Assembly (NCBI GenBank): GCA_009809945.1
Contig: WTPW01000316.1
Coordinates: 36,118-100,117 of the forward strand
Source of the DNA: Gigaspora margarita
Lineage: Eukaryota > Glomeromycota > Glomeromycetes > Diversisporales > Gigasporaceae
DNA: 64,000 nucleotides
Direction of reading: 5' to 3'
Both the position numbers and the translations under genes were made by a program. Under the pieces are notes generated by a model. That model saw nothing but the letters and a program-made list of their open reading frames with translations, was not told where the DNA came from and searched no databases. This document shows, in pieces, positions 33,757 through 46,261 of this stretch; positions within the stretch are counted from its first letter, which is position 1, and each line of letters begins with the position of its first letter.

Positions 33757-36528
33757 GGGAACCGCTATTTACACTATGATAAACACTAATTGCACTATGG
33801 ATTTTGTGTAACAGTAAATCCTTTTCTATTTGCACCATGCAGATCATTTGATTTTATTGCTTAAATTTTAAAAACTTATATTAATATTATCTTTATGAGT
33901 TCTTAACCAAATTCAATAAAAATTTTTTATTTAAATTCTATGAATTTGTAGAATTAATATAAAAAAATTTTTATCAAATTTGGTCAAGAACTTATAGAGA
34001 TATCTTCGATGAAATTCCTGTAAACAATTTTGGTGCAGCTTCTTTGTTATATATGTTTTTAGAAGTAGAAAACTTTTATTAAAGATATCTCTGCGAGTTT
34101 TTGACCAAATTCAATAAAAATTTTTTTATTTTAATTATACAGATCTGTACAATTAAAATAAAAAAATTTTCATTGAATTTGGTCAAGAACTTGTAGAGAT
34201 ATCTTCGATGAAAATTTTGTAAACAATTTTGACGCAACTTCTTTGTAATCACGTTTTTTGAAATAAAACAAAACTTTCATCGAAGATATCTCTATGAGTT
34301 CTTGACCAAATTCGATAAAAATTTTTTTATTTTAATTCTACTAATCCATAGAATTAAATAAAAAATTTCCATCGAGTTTGGTCAAAAACTCATAGAGATA
34401 TCTTTGATGAAAGTTTTTTTATTTCCAAAAACGTGATCACAAGAAACTGTGCCAAAATTGTTTACAAGAACTTTTATCGAAGATATCTCTACGAGTTCTT
34501 GACCAAATTCGATAAAAAATTTTTTATTTTAATTCTACAACTCTATAGAATTTAAATAAAAAAATTTTTATCGAATTTGGTCAAGAACTCATAGAGATAT
34601 CTTCGATTAAATTTTTTTTTATTTCCAAAAATATGATCACAAAGAAGCTGTGCCAAAATTGTTTACAAGAACTTTCATCAAAGATATCTCTATGAGTTTT
34701 GACCAAATTCGATAAAAATTTCTTTATTTTAATTCTATAGATCTGTATAATTAAAATAAAAAAATTTTCATTGAATTTGGCCAAGAAGTCGCAAAGATAT
34801 CTTCAATAAAAGTTTTTACTTCTAAAAACATATGCAACAAAGAAGCTGTAGCAAAATTGTTTACAGAAACTTTCATCGAAGATATCTCTACGAGTTCTTG
34901 ACCAAATTCAATGAAATTTTTTTTATTTAATTTTACCAATCCATAGAATTTAAATAAAAAATTTTTTATCAAATTTGGTCAAGAACTCATAGAGATATCT
35001 TCGATTAAATTTTTTTTCATTTCCAAAAACATGATCACAAAGAAGCTGCGTCAAAATTGTTTACAAGAAATTCATTGAAGATATCTCTACGAGTTCTTGA
35101 CCAAATTTAATGAAAATTTTTTTATTTTAATTCTACAGATCTGTATAATTAAAATAAAAAAATTTTTATTGAATTTGTTCAAGAACTCGCAGAGATATCT
35201 TCAATAAAAGTTTTTATTTCTAAAAACGTATGCAACAAAGAAGCTGCGCCAAAATTGTTTACAGAAACTTTTATTGAAGATATCTCTATGAGTTCTTGAC
35301 CAAATTCGATAAAAATTTTTTTATTTTAATTCTACAAATGCATAGAATTTAAATAAAAAAATTTTCATCGAATTTGGTCAAGACTCATAAAGATATCTTT
35401 GATGAAAGTTTTTTTCATTTCCAAAAACGTGATCACAAAGAAGCTGCGCCAAAATTGCTTACAAGAAATTGCATCGAAGATATCTCTACGAGTTCTTGAC
35501 CAAATTCAATGAAAGTTTTTTTATTTTAATTCTACAAATCTATATAATTGCAATAAAAAAATTTTCATTGAATTTGGTCAAAAACTCGCAGAGATATCTT
35601 CAATAAAAGTTTTCTACTTCTAAAAACGTATACAACAAAGAAGCTGCGCCAAAATTGTATACAGGAAATTTCATCAAAAATATCTCTACGAGTTCTTGAC
35701 CAAATTCGATAAAAAATTTTTTATTTTAATTCTACAAATCAATAGAATTTAAATAAAAAAATTTTCATCGAATTTGGTCAAGAACTCATAGAGATATCTT
35801 TGATGAAAGTTTTTTTTTCATTTTCAAAAACGTGATTACAAAAAAGCTGCGTCAAAATTGTTTACAAAAATTTTCATTAAAGATATCTCCACGAGTTCTT
35901 GACCAAATTCATTGAAAATTTTTTTATTTTAATTCTACAAATCCATAGAATTTAAATAAAAAATTTTTATCAAATTTTGTCAAGAACTTATAGAGATATC
36001 TTTGATAAAAGTTTTTTTCATTTCCAAAAATGTGATTACAAAGAAGCTGCGCCAAAATTGTTTACAAGAACTTTCATCGAAGATATCGCTATGAGTTTTT
36101 AACCAAATTTGATGAAACTTTTTTTATTTTAATTGTACAGATCTGTATAATTGCAATAAAAAAATTTTTATTGAATTTGGTCAAGAACTCGCAGAGATAT
36201 CTTCAATGAAAGTTTTCTACTTCTAAAAATATATATAACAAAGAAGCTGCGCCAAAATTGTTTACAGAAATTTCATCAAAGATATCTCTACAAGTTCTTG
36301 ACCAAATTTGATGAAAATTTTTTTATTTTAATTCTACAAATTCATAGAATTTAAATAAAAAAATTTTTATTGAATTTGGTCAAGAACTCATAAAGATAAT
36401 ATTAATAAATTTTTTAAAATTTAAGCAATAAGTTCAAGTGATCTGCATGGTGCAAATAGAAAAGGATTTACTATTACACAAAATCCATGGTGCAATTAGT
36501 GTTTATCATGGTGTAAATAGTGGTTCTC
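33757..36528. mobile_element. 2.77-kb TIR element filled with alternating inverted repeats
   Basis: The left and right 140 bp are inverted copies (GGGAACCGCTATTTACAC, ATGATAAACACTAATTGCAC, TTTCTATTTGCACCATGCAG). TSD TTAATTTA perfect (33,749-33,756; 36,529-36,536). From about 33,900 to 36,420 the interior is nine to ten units of about 270 bp. Each unit consists of a segment with CTACGAGTTCTTGACCAAAT followed by its inverse ATTTGGTCAAGAACTCGTAG, joined by ATTTTAATTCTACAGATCTG-type loops and by AAGAAGCTGCGCCAAAATTG. Frames inside, such as 34,581-34,784, are by-products. No protein gene. Confidence 0.92.
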
Positions 36529-38579
36529 TTAATTTATTATAAATAAGTATTCATATGATAAAAAGAGCTTCATATATCTATATAGACAAAATTTTCGTGA
36601 TCTAGTAACCAGATCTGCATTATTGTATGCAGATTAGTAGTCATATCCTAGGGTACATATAACCGGTTAACTGTTAGGCTATCCAGATACCTGAATTATA
36701 AAATTGATAAGGGCCGTGTTATTAATCACCTGATTATTTTTTATCAGAGGCCTATCCCCCTTCCCTCTTCTTTAATATATATATAATCAGGTCCTTATAT
36801 ATAATTCAACTTTTTTTACCCTCCTCCCTCTCTAAAAAATCATCTGATTTTTGTCACTCCCCTAAACAGATAAATTATTAAAGTATCCAGTTAACTTAAG
36901 ATATGATAGGATAATATAGGGTAAAATACAATTATAATAAATATTTTAATTTGCATATTATTAGAAAACACTATAAAATAATACATATTTTGATTGGCAT
37001 ATCCACATGCACTGATTGGTGTGATTTTATTGTGCAGAAGCTACAGACAGTTCTTAGGAACAGTTCAGTAGCCAGAATTAGTATTAGAGTAAGAGATAGA
37101 GTATGTGGATTTAGTTAATGTCAGTCAGCATGCACTGTCCGTAAGAACTGTCCATAGAATCGACGATTTTATTGGATAAATTAAATCATTTATCAACAAT
37201 TTGTACAGTACAATAATGTGTTGACACTTGCTGACTTTAGACAAGTACAGTATCCACTATTATTTGTATAAATAAATCATCACAATAATAAGTTTTCAAT
37301 TTAGGCAAGTCTGGATTCTTATTAACTATTTTTTTTAATAATCTAATTTTGATTAGTGCATTGTGTAAAAAAAAGTTATGTAGAATTTCTTATCCTTATA
37401 TATATCATAATAAAGTTGTCATAAACAATTAAGTTTTTCTTAAAAAGTATTACCTGCAAAAATCTTGAATATTCACATGACCAAAACTTATAAATATATT
37501 CGATTTATTCAATTTGCATACTGTTAAATCTGCAAATATTGTGACATTTCAATCACTTGTGATGACATATCAGATATATTCGCAATCGATCAATGAATTA
37601 TTAATTATAAATCAAAGATACAGAAATGTCTTTAGTCATAACATTAATAGTCTTGTATGATAACATTGTAACTCAGTTATTAGCTATTTATGATTTTTAA
37701 AATTGACTTTTGCGCGTTATACATGTGATATTATTCACCAGGATATGAATAATATCAATAATATGCAATAATGAACCACTTACTGTATTGTGTATTATCA
37801 GATAATAGCTTTATATTTTATTTTTTTTTTAATAGTAGCTCTAACTATTACATGTCACTAAAATAATGAATAAATTTCATGACAGAACGTTTTACAATAA
37901 CTTATGATAAAAATCATGATAGTTTCATATAACCTTAGCTACAAACTATGTATCCTGAAATGGCAAGTTTTGTGACAGAATTTTTATAGACAACTACTTA
38001 ATATTTGCTATGATAAGTTCTGTAACAAGATATTTTAATTGAAAATCTGTTTCCGAATGAGAATCAGTTTATTAATAAATGATGATGCAGATCATTACCA
38101 ATTAATATCAAATAATTTTTTTTAGTTCAAAGCTAACATGACTTTACTTTACGATTACTAATATAAAAATTATTTCATATATTATAATGTACTAGATCAT
38201 GAGTAATAATGTGGACAAGTTTTAAAACGTAGCAATCAATCGATAAAAAGTTTACTTTGATGTAAAGTGGCATTTCTGGATCAAAAATAGGGTTGATTCG
38301 CATAGATCGCAAGTTTAAGTAGGCAAATTCACAAGGTACTGATCTTTTTAAGTTCTATAAAAACATTCATACCTTCTTGTCATTGTCCTTTTTTATATGT
38401 TTTTGTTTCTTCAATCAAATTTATTCATATTCATTTAGTTTTTTGTTTTTTCAGATCAAATAATTTTTTTTCTTTGTTTCAAACTAATTTATTCGTAACT
38501 TTTTTTATCTTAGCTTTTTGAAGCTGAACTTTATTTGGTCGAACTACTGTATACTACCTGTTTTTATGATTACATACTA
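36529..38579. other. Non-coding interior of the 12.2-kb element
   Basis: Includes a MITE-like block at 36,715-36,884 (separate entry), an inverted-repeat block near 37,046-37,160 (ACAGTTCTTAGGAACAGTTC against CTGTCCGTAAGAACTGTCC), and AT-rich filler with TCTGTAACA-type repeats near 37,850-38,040. No ORF recognised. Confidence 0.45.
36715..36884. mobile_element. MITE-like repeat, copy 1
   Basis: About 170 bp with ATCACCTGATTATTTTTTAT at the left, CTAAAAAATCATCTGATTTT at the right (partly inverted) and ATATATAATCAGGTCCTTAT in the middle. Copy 2 lies in inverted orientation at about 62,694-62,856. TSD unclear. Confidence 0.65.
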
Positions 38580-41500
38580 CCCCTTATCCAAATTAGAGTC
38601 TAATGCAGTTCTTGTGGCCTGCTCCAAAAACATTTTATGTATCGTGATATCCATCCCTGGATTGTTGAAACTTTTGGCACTTCATCTTGCTTCAACTCAC
38701 TATTATTTGCAAATTCTTTCAATCTATTATACATATCAGTAGCTGTCATCCGGTCTTTAGTGTAAATATTTATTTCCTTGCAAGAACATTTGTTCAAGCA
38801 TTTTTTTAATCGTATTTGACATTCATTTACCTCCACCTCGATTGCTATATGCTAAATTTTCATACAATGCCCATCCTTTATTCCAAGGAAAGTCAATATA
38901 TGGTATGTTTTCTATGCAAGAACCTTCTTTTATATTTTTAAGATTTGTTGCTTAATGAGAGAATAATAAGTTTATTAGCGATAATACTTACTCTCCATAT
39001 CTTCATCTCTTGTATTTATAGAATTATTTTTGTATCTTAGATTTATTTAGATAATAAAAATTATTTATATAACAAAAGCTATTTTCATTACCTATTATCG
39101 CTATATTGTCTAATTCCATTACGGTTTGGCCTACTGTATATATAATTTGTATAAATATTGATGTAAGTTTTACATATTATATTTTTCTCACCTTGAGGTT
39201 TTGGTAAAGCCATCGTCCACTTTAATTGTGGTTCAGTATCATCACGAAATATTTTAAGTAGCTATATATCGATATATAATGCATAATCGTTTTATATCGA
39301 TTAAAATTAATTGTTATATATTGATTAACTTGTTATAAATCGATATATATCTATACTCGATAAATATCGTAATTAAAATATAAATCGTTATACATCTGCT
39401 AATCGATAGTTATCGTATTCATTATAGCATGTAGCACCACTCATCATATTTTGATTTTATTTTTTAAATTACAGTAGTAGTTTCGAAATGGTTCGATACA
39501 TTTCAAAAATATTTTAGAACTGTGAAACCAAGTGATCTGTAACCTGCATCATACCAAGCATGCATTGGACTATATTTGTGCAATGATTTGAAATATTGTA
39601 TGATGGATCGATAAAATTTTGTATTACACGATCAGATTAGATCTTTTGTTTATAAATTAGATCTTTTACATTGTTATTTTTTTTCGTTTTGTTTTTTTAT
39701 TTTTGATTTGTTTTTTTGTTTCGCTTAGTTTTTTTGTTTCGCTTTGTTTTTTTTTTTATTTTTTAATTTTTTTTTCTTTTTNTTTGGCACTTTACAAGAA
39801 AACCAACCCTTTGCAAGAAAACCAACAACTTTTTGGCACTATGCAAGTATACCAATATGACTTCACAAGCCAACTCAAACTTCTGACACTTTGCAAGAAC
39901 TTTTCTAAATCTTCAAGTACACTTCTTTAGAGAAATGATTTAGTTAGGCACAAGTTTTCGCAAGTTTTCACTTATTTATTTTCTCATTTGATACTTTGTT
40001 TTTGTTTTTTTGTTTTGTTTTTTAAATTTTTTTTATTAATTTATTTTATTCCAGTACTTTGTAAGAACACGCTTCTTTAGAGAAATAATTTAGTTAGGCG
40101 CCNGTATTCACAAGTATTCGCAAGTTAACCAAGCACTTTACAAAACACAACTAGGTTTCGACAATTTCTGAATTTGAACTCTTACTTCAGAAAAATAGAG
40201 ATTTGGAGCTTCGTTTATTTTTTTTTATTAAGTTTGCTTGCATATTTTGTTTTTCTGTTTTTTTTTTTTTTACTTATTTTTTTACTTTTATTTTATTTTA
40301 TTTATTCCTGACTTTTTTTGGAACTTTGCAAGATACAACCTGACTTTCTGGCACTTTACAANAACACCAACTCTAACTTCTCTGCCACTTTGCAAGAACC
40401 TACTAGATTCTCTGACAATTTCAAAAACTCCTACGCTTCTGAGAAATAGTTTTTTTTACTTCTCTACTATTTTTAGGAAGTAGCAAATATGAGCGAAGAG
40501 AAATAATAGCTAACTGAGAGTGAGAAAAATAAGTGTGTCTGGTATTATGCGACGAAGTGCGAAAGTAGTTCAAATTATTACTATTTTTCGTTTTCATTTT
40601 TTTGTTATTTTTTTTACTTTTCTACACTTTTTAGGATGTAGCGAATATAAGTGAATATAAGCGAATATAAGTCTATAGAGCTAGTATTATGCAATGAAGA
40701 GCAAAAGTAGTTTACAATATTACTATTTTTTCGTTTTTGTTTTTTTTTGTTATTTTTTACTTCTCTACTATTTTTAGAAAGTAGCGAATATAAGCGAATA
40801 TAATAGTTAAAACAAAGAAAAGAAATAATAGCTAACTGCGAGGTAAGGAAAATAAGTATATAGAGCTAGTATTATACAACAAAGTGCGAAAGTAGTTTAT
40901 TTTTGTTTTCATTTTTTTTCGTTATTTTTTTTTGTTGTAAAGAATATATAATAATATATAATAAATAAAATATATTTAATTTAAAATATAATGTATAATA
41001 ATAATAATAAATAAAAAAATATAAAATTTTATATTAAAATGCGAGATATTGTAAAATATGCGAAAACCTGTATAATAATAATAATAAATAAAAAAATATA
41101 AAATTTTAGATTAAAATGCGAAACCTTGTAATCATATGCGAAATCCTATAAAATGTTTAAAAATAAGTATAAAGTATAATAGTATTGATTGAATTATTAT
41201 TTGTGATTTTAATCTGATTACTATCGATTGTTACCGATTATTATCGATTACTAACTTAATTGATAGTCCTTGTCAGGGGGGATTTTAATCAATTACTAGC
41301 CAATAACTGATAAAAATCGATAGTAATCCCTGTACAAATTTTGGTGATGATGTGTTGAGACTTTTGGTTCTGGACGATAAAGTTCCTTATTGCACAAGCT
41401 AGTAATTGCAACAGGAGAAAAATGTGCTGGAGTTCCAAAGTGAGGCAAGGAATGTGCTACAATATAACCTGCCAATGGACCTGCAATCGGCCATTGCTAG

Positions 41501-44275
41501 TAATTATGCTCAGAAATTCTGGTAATAGTTTCTACACGTAGTTTTTTTTTCTTTTATTTTCAACAACTAAATTTTTAGTTTTTTCTTGATTTCGATTAGG
41601 TTCAATATTTGCCAAGTATGTGCCTGCTAAATTATGTGCAGCATCCACAATATCGGATTCCTCTATTACTTCATATCCAACACGAACGTATCATTTAATA
41701 GCATGAGATATTTTGAAAATAAAATGTATATATTATTATTTATTATAATTTATTCTTATTTTTGTAAATAAATAAAGACTTACTGTAGCGTGATGTAAGT
41801 CGATAGTAGTCTTTGCTTCGCCGGGCTCCAAGAATAACCATTCACGAACTTCGATATTATACCAATCAAACCAATAGGCCACAATTGTCATTAACTCGCT
41901 ATTATGGTAATGCGGCCCATTGTCTGAAATTATTTTTATCCATTTTGGTTTTTTTTTAATATTATTAAACATAGCTTCGAAACAAGATGCTGTAAACCAA
42001 GCATCTTGTTTCGTATTTGTGGACTAGTGGTCGTAAACACTAACATTTAAACCTATACTATCATCCTCTATACTATCATCCTCTATACTATTATCCTCTA
42101 TACTATCATCCTCTACACTATTATTATCCTCTTTAGTTATTACCAGTATCATATGTAATGTCCAGCCTCTTTTACCAAAAAACTCTTGTTTGGTTTCTCG
42201 TGCAGTTTTTGGGAAAATTCGCATCTTATAATCTGCAATTATAATAGCACCATCCGAATTGAGGCTTGCCAATAACGATTTGTATTGTGAATTCAAATAA
42301 TATTTTCGGGCATGGTGTGCAAGAAAGTATTTTAGTTTTTCTTGCATTTCTAATAATTGGGAATGATATTTATCACTAATACGATTTTTTATAAAATAAA
42401 AAAATTCAAAAATTCCGAACAATCTTGACAGCGCAAATTATGTGTATTCGAACATTCTCCAAAAGCAAATGGTAAACAGTGATCGATGCAATTATTATGT
42501 AATGTTTTTCCATCTAATTCAACTTTTAAATGGCTTTCAAAGGTTCTTTTTAGTTGTCGACATAAGTTTTCAATTCGTGATATAATAGGATCCTTTTATA
42601 ATTTATTTGTTCAGTTAGAATTAGATGAGTTGATACAACTTATTTTTATTTTATTTTTTATTTTATTTTTTTTATTTATTTATTATTTATTTATATATTT
42701 ATTTTTTATTTATTATTCTCTTGAGTTTTTTTTTTATAACTTACCAACATTTCTTTTGATGTAAATACTTGTTGTACGAAAGCTAACAAACTTTCAAAAA
42801 CTTCAAACCCGTATTCATTACAAATAATGCAGAGTCCTCCCAAATCTTCACGATATCGAATATGACTACAGTCTGCTAATTTAGACATAAAAGAAGTTCG
42901 ACGCATTCCATTCGGATACTCTTCATTGAACTTTGTCCATAGAGCTTGTTTTTGATCTTGTATATATACGATAGGAATTCCAGTTTTTGCATCGATTCAA
43001 TAAGAACTTTGTGCAATATTATTTTTATTTTGAAAAAATGCTAGAAATTGGTTTTCCTTTATTTCAGCCATTCTTTCAATACATTTTTTTGGTCCTTTAA
43101 TTTGTGGCACGCCAGGTCCGTATAACTGAGAATGTTTTCATGCCAAATTTATTGCATTTATACTTATCTAATTATAATATTGTAAGTGATTTGTTAGTAT
43201 AGTCGAACTTTCCTAAATGCAATTCATAAGGGCCAGAATTGAAGGTTGCATTTAGGAAGGTTGAATTTAGAAAGATTTGATTGTAATTTATAATTCTAAT
43301 TTCAACCTAACCTGAAGTTTTTTATGCAATTGTAAATATTCGAATTGATTTGCTATGATAGATAATATTTGTGTTTTTCCATTCCCCCACGTTTATTAGA
43401 TATCAAGGCACTTCGAAAGCTATTCCAAAAATATCTTCATATTCATTATTCGTAACGATGTTATTCGATTTCTTCAAATTTTCTAAATCGGTTTGTAAGC
43501 ATCCAAGTTTATAAAGTATTCTCAAATTAGCTTTGTCAACAATCAGGTTATCTAATTGACTCCAAAATTCTTTTCTATCATTAGATTTAGGATATGGCGT
43601 TATATCAGTGCACCTACATGCTTGTAACATTGCTCTCCAAGCATGAAATTCTGCTTCATTTAATTCGTAAGTAGATGGATAAATTATTTTTAGTGCATTA
43701 CGGAATTCGATTATAGAATTTTCTTGACGTATCCAGGTAATAAACAATTTTTGCCAATTAGCTAAATTGTTAGTTGCAATTCTTTGTGTTTTATTTGCTG
43801 GTTAAATGTAACATCTATTTTATGAGAATCATTCCAATTCCATGAAGTACAAGTTAGATCAGAATTGGTTGAATCTTCAGAATTTTCTTGAATTGCACGT
43901 TGAATTAAGGGATGGTTGAAACTGTAAAGTGTTGCACCATCCAAATGCATAGTAATTCCTGCTTGAGCCCATACACCATCAGCCAATTTATCCTCATAAT
44001 GCTATAATATTTGATCCCCTTTATAAAAGTCGAGAGTAAATATATCATTGATCATTCTTTGTAAAGCTAGGGTTCTCTGACTTTTTTGTTAGTATTGATG
44101 ATGTAAACCTTTTATTTCTGATGTCTGATACTGCAATAATAAAATTTCCAATTTTTATAAAAATTGGTATAAATCTTACTCCATTAAGTAATTTTTGTAC
44201 TATATTCTCATCATTTAACCCGAGAATGGCAGGTCTGAAATATGCGGTTTTCTTTTCAAATATTATGTGATACAT
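38580..44275 (-). pseudogene. DDE-type transposase gene, split and decayed
   Basis: Segments in minus order: 44,275-44,045; 43,986-43,762; 43,747-43,403; 42,906-42,706 (GLCIICNEYGFEVF, a CxxC pair); about 42,620-42,420 (Cys/His-rich: CIDHCLPFAFGECS, LRCQDCSE); 42,422-42,024 with LASLNSDGAIIIADYKMRI (first catalytic Asp in ADYKM), FGKRGWTLH and NVSVYDH; 41,972-41,736 with ISDNGPHYHNSELM (second Asp) and EPGEAKTTIDLHHATVS (Glu, 34 residues between); 41,650-41,340 (PIAGPLAGYIVAHSLPHFG); then, beyond insertion Y, 39,245-38,580 with PQLKWTMALPKPQGEK, PWNKGWALYENLAYSNRGGG and a C-terminal KVSTIQGWISRY segment. The D-D-E spacing is typical of transposases; the superfamily is not one I can name. Some gaps may be introns, but frame changes and the insertion make the copy inactive. 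Confidence 0.7.
39250..41335. mobile_element. Insertion Y (X-family body) in the transposase gene
   Basis: The coding sense of the transposase stops at ACACATCATCACCAAAATTT (41,350, minus) and resumes at CTTAAAATATTTCGTGATGA (39,250). The insert shares the X-family body: GGCACTTTACAAGAAAACCAA-type tandem phrases at 39,785-40,440, ATAGCTAACTG, and ACTTTCGCACTTCG-type words. These are inverted relative to X1 and X2. Its ends are rich in ATCGAT words (39,260-39,415; 41,205-41,330) and a CAGGG...CCCTG hairpin (41,275-41,334). Exact termini and TSD were not resolved. Confidence 0.55.
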
Positions 44276-45640
44276 GCTATTAATGGCTTAGGAAGGTGTC
44301 AAACAAACCTTACTAGTTTCACTACCACTAACACAAATAAACCCAGGCTGCAATAGGTTTTCTTCGCTTTTAACTACCCTAATAAAAAATTGTCGCTAGT
44401 TAAGAACAAAACTAACATGTATATATAGTCGATATAGGACAGAAACTGAAATATCTTTATTATTAAATGGTCGAGATGACTACCAATCATGGGTATAAGG
44501 ACCATAGTACAGTTCAGAACGTATTAAGCCTTCCGCAAGCAATAAAACACTATTACAAGATATATTTTTAATAGTTTTATTATATTATTAGAATTGGTTT
44601 TGACATTTACAACCATGAATATTTGTATAATTAAATGCGTAATGCAATTTCTTATTTGATATCGATCATTTTCACTCATTGGCTAACGGATTTGCAATTA
44701 AAATAATTTCAATGCAAACTAATTTAGCCACATTTTGTAGTTATCAGAATAGCGAATAAGTTAGTAAAAAAAACTTTACAATTCACAATGGTAATTACAA
44801 ACTAACTTAACTGCATATAAATCATGATGATTCTAAAACAAACTAACTTATCAACATGTAGTAGTTATCAAAGCAACAAGAAATTCTGTAACAGAATTTT
44901 TACAATAGCTCATATAGCATAATTCTGATATTACTGAATTTTACTTACCACTTAGCAAATAAGTATGTATCAAAATTCTTTACATAAATTATAATTAACA
45001 TTACGATAATTATAATGCAAACTAACTCAATCTTAACTTTATACTGTATGTACTGCTATAACTAATCGATATAGCACTGCATATACTACTCATGAATACA
45101 ACGATTTGATTATGGAGAAAGAGATTTTGTGTGGTAGAATATTAGTTATGGAGCACTTTATGCAATATTATACTTTACTAGAACTAAAAATACTATATAA
45201 TATGGGTGGTGCAAATGTGCTACTATCGCACTAGTATTATATATGTGAATATATACTTGTATAGTAAGCACTTATTTTATTTTTCTATTACATACTTTAC
45301 ACAGTACGGAATACAATAAAAAAAGCGCAAGTTGAACGCTACTGATAAAAGGATTATTCTATACTATTATTGTTCCAAGTCATTTCTAAATTTACTTCAA
45401 TTTTGAATTGAAACATTCATTCTCAATTTCTCGATTGTTGATCTTTAGTATAACCCAAAATTCAAGCTAAATCTTTAAGATTCTTTATTTTGGCGTAATA
45501 GAAGAACTGCTCATGTCTAAATAAGATAGAAATAACTTGAGATGCAAGTTTATTATGTCAAAAATTTTACGAAATAATCCGTACTACCACTAGGCTGAGC
45601 AAACAGCCTTAGATAGTAATATAATAAGCAATCATTGTGT
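44276..45640. other. Non-coding right part of the 12.2-kb element
   Basis: AT-rich, with direct phrases AACAAACTAACTTA and TCTGTAACAGAATTTTTAC repeated around 44,690-45,040. It may contain upstream exons of the transposase, but none is supported. Confidence 0.4.
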
Positions 45641-45828
45641 CACCCATCATTAACCTGGGTTCAACCCGAGTTGGGTTGGGTTAGACCCAGGTCGGGTTTG
45701 ACATGAGGCGGGTCAGACCTGGGTCGGGTTTGACATGAGGCAGGTCAGACCTGGATCAGGTTTTGACCCAAGTGGTCTAACACGAGTCAGGCCCAAACCC
45801 GACCCAACCTGACCCATTAAGACCCCTA

Positions 45829-46080
45829 GAATTGGGATTAGAAAAAATTATATTTGGTCTTTATTTATTATCAAAACTCAACTAACATGGGTTTGCTAAT
45901 AAAGCACATAATATTAGAATTGTTATTGATATGAAATTTAAGTTAAAAATAATCTTTATTCATTATCAAAATTATCTGGTTATAGGTTCTGTTGATGAAA
46001 TATATTTATAATAGGATATTATTATCAATATAGAATTGTGTTGAAAAAGATGAACACATTATTTTGAATAAAAAAATTTG
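45829..46080. repeat. Minisatellite, right part
   Basis: Begins with the right TSD of the 12.2-kb element. Units contain TCAACTAACATGGGTTTGCT and ATTGTTATTGATATGAAATT, as in 32,180-32,653. Together with the left part it represents one array split by insertions. Confidence 0.75.
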
Positions 46081-46261
46081 TTAATTGGCATATCTTACCT
46101 GATAACATGCGTTTGAAAAAAAAGTAACTTGGTAAAAGTTAACTCAGAGCATACTCACTTTAATGATATGTGCATTTGGTCAATCAAAACAACTATATTT
46201 CACCATATTTGATCATGAGCTTTATGCTTGAAGTTGCAACTTCAAGTGCCTGAAGTTACAC

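Larger units (their letters stand above)
33586..45828. mobile_element. 12.2-kb hAT-like composite element with DDE transposase gene
   Basis: Ends TAGGGGTCTTAGCTGGGTC and GACCCATTAAGACCCCTA. TSD GAATTGGG perfect (33,578-33,585; 45,829-45,836), with the minisatellite continuing on both sides. Terminal zones carry AACCCGACCC / GGGTCGGG words (33,600-33,690; 45,655-45,820). Inside are an inserted 2.77-kb TIR element (33,757-36,528), an insertion Y of about 2.1 kb, and the minus-strand DDE gene (38,580-44,275). Repeats TCTGTAACAGAATTTTTAC lie on both sides of the gene (about 37,970-38,040; 44,890-44,915). Without insertions it is about 7.4 kb, a plausible autonomous size. Confidence 0.85.

Noticed and set aside
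34581..34972. Two minus-strand frames in the alternating array
   Set aside because: Frames arise from the repeat unit and contain its NFFILIIQIYRIKI-type by-products. They are not protein-like and not conserved along the array.
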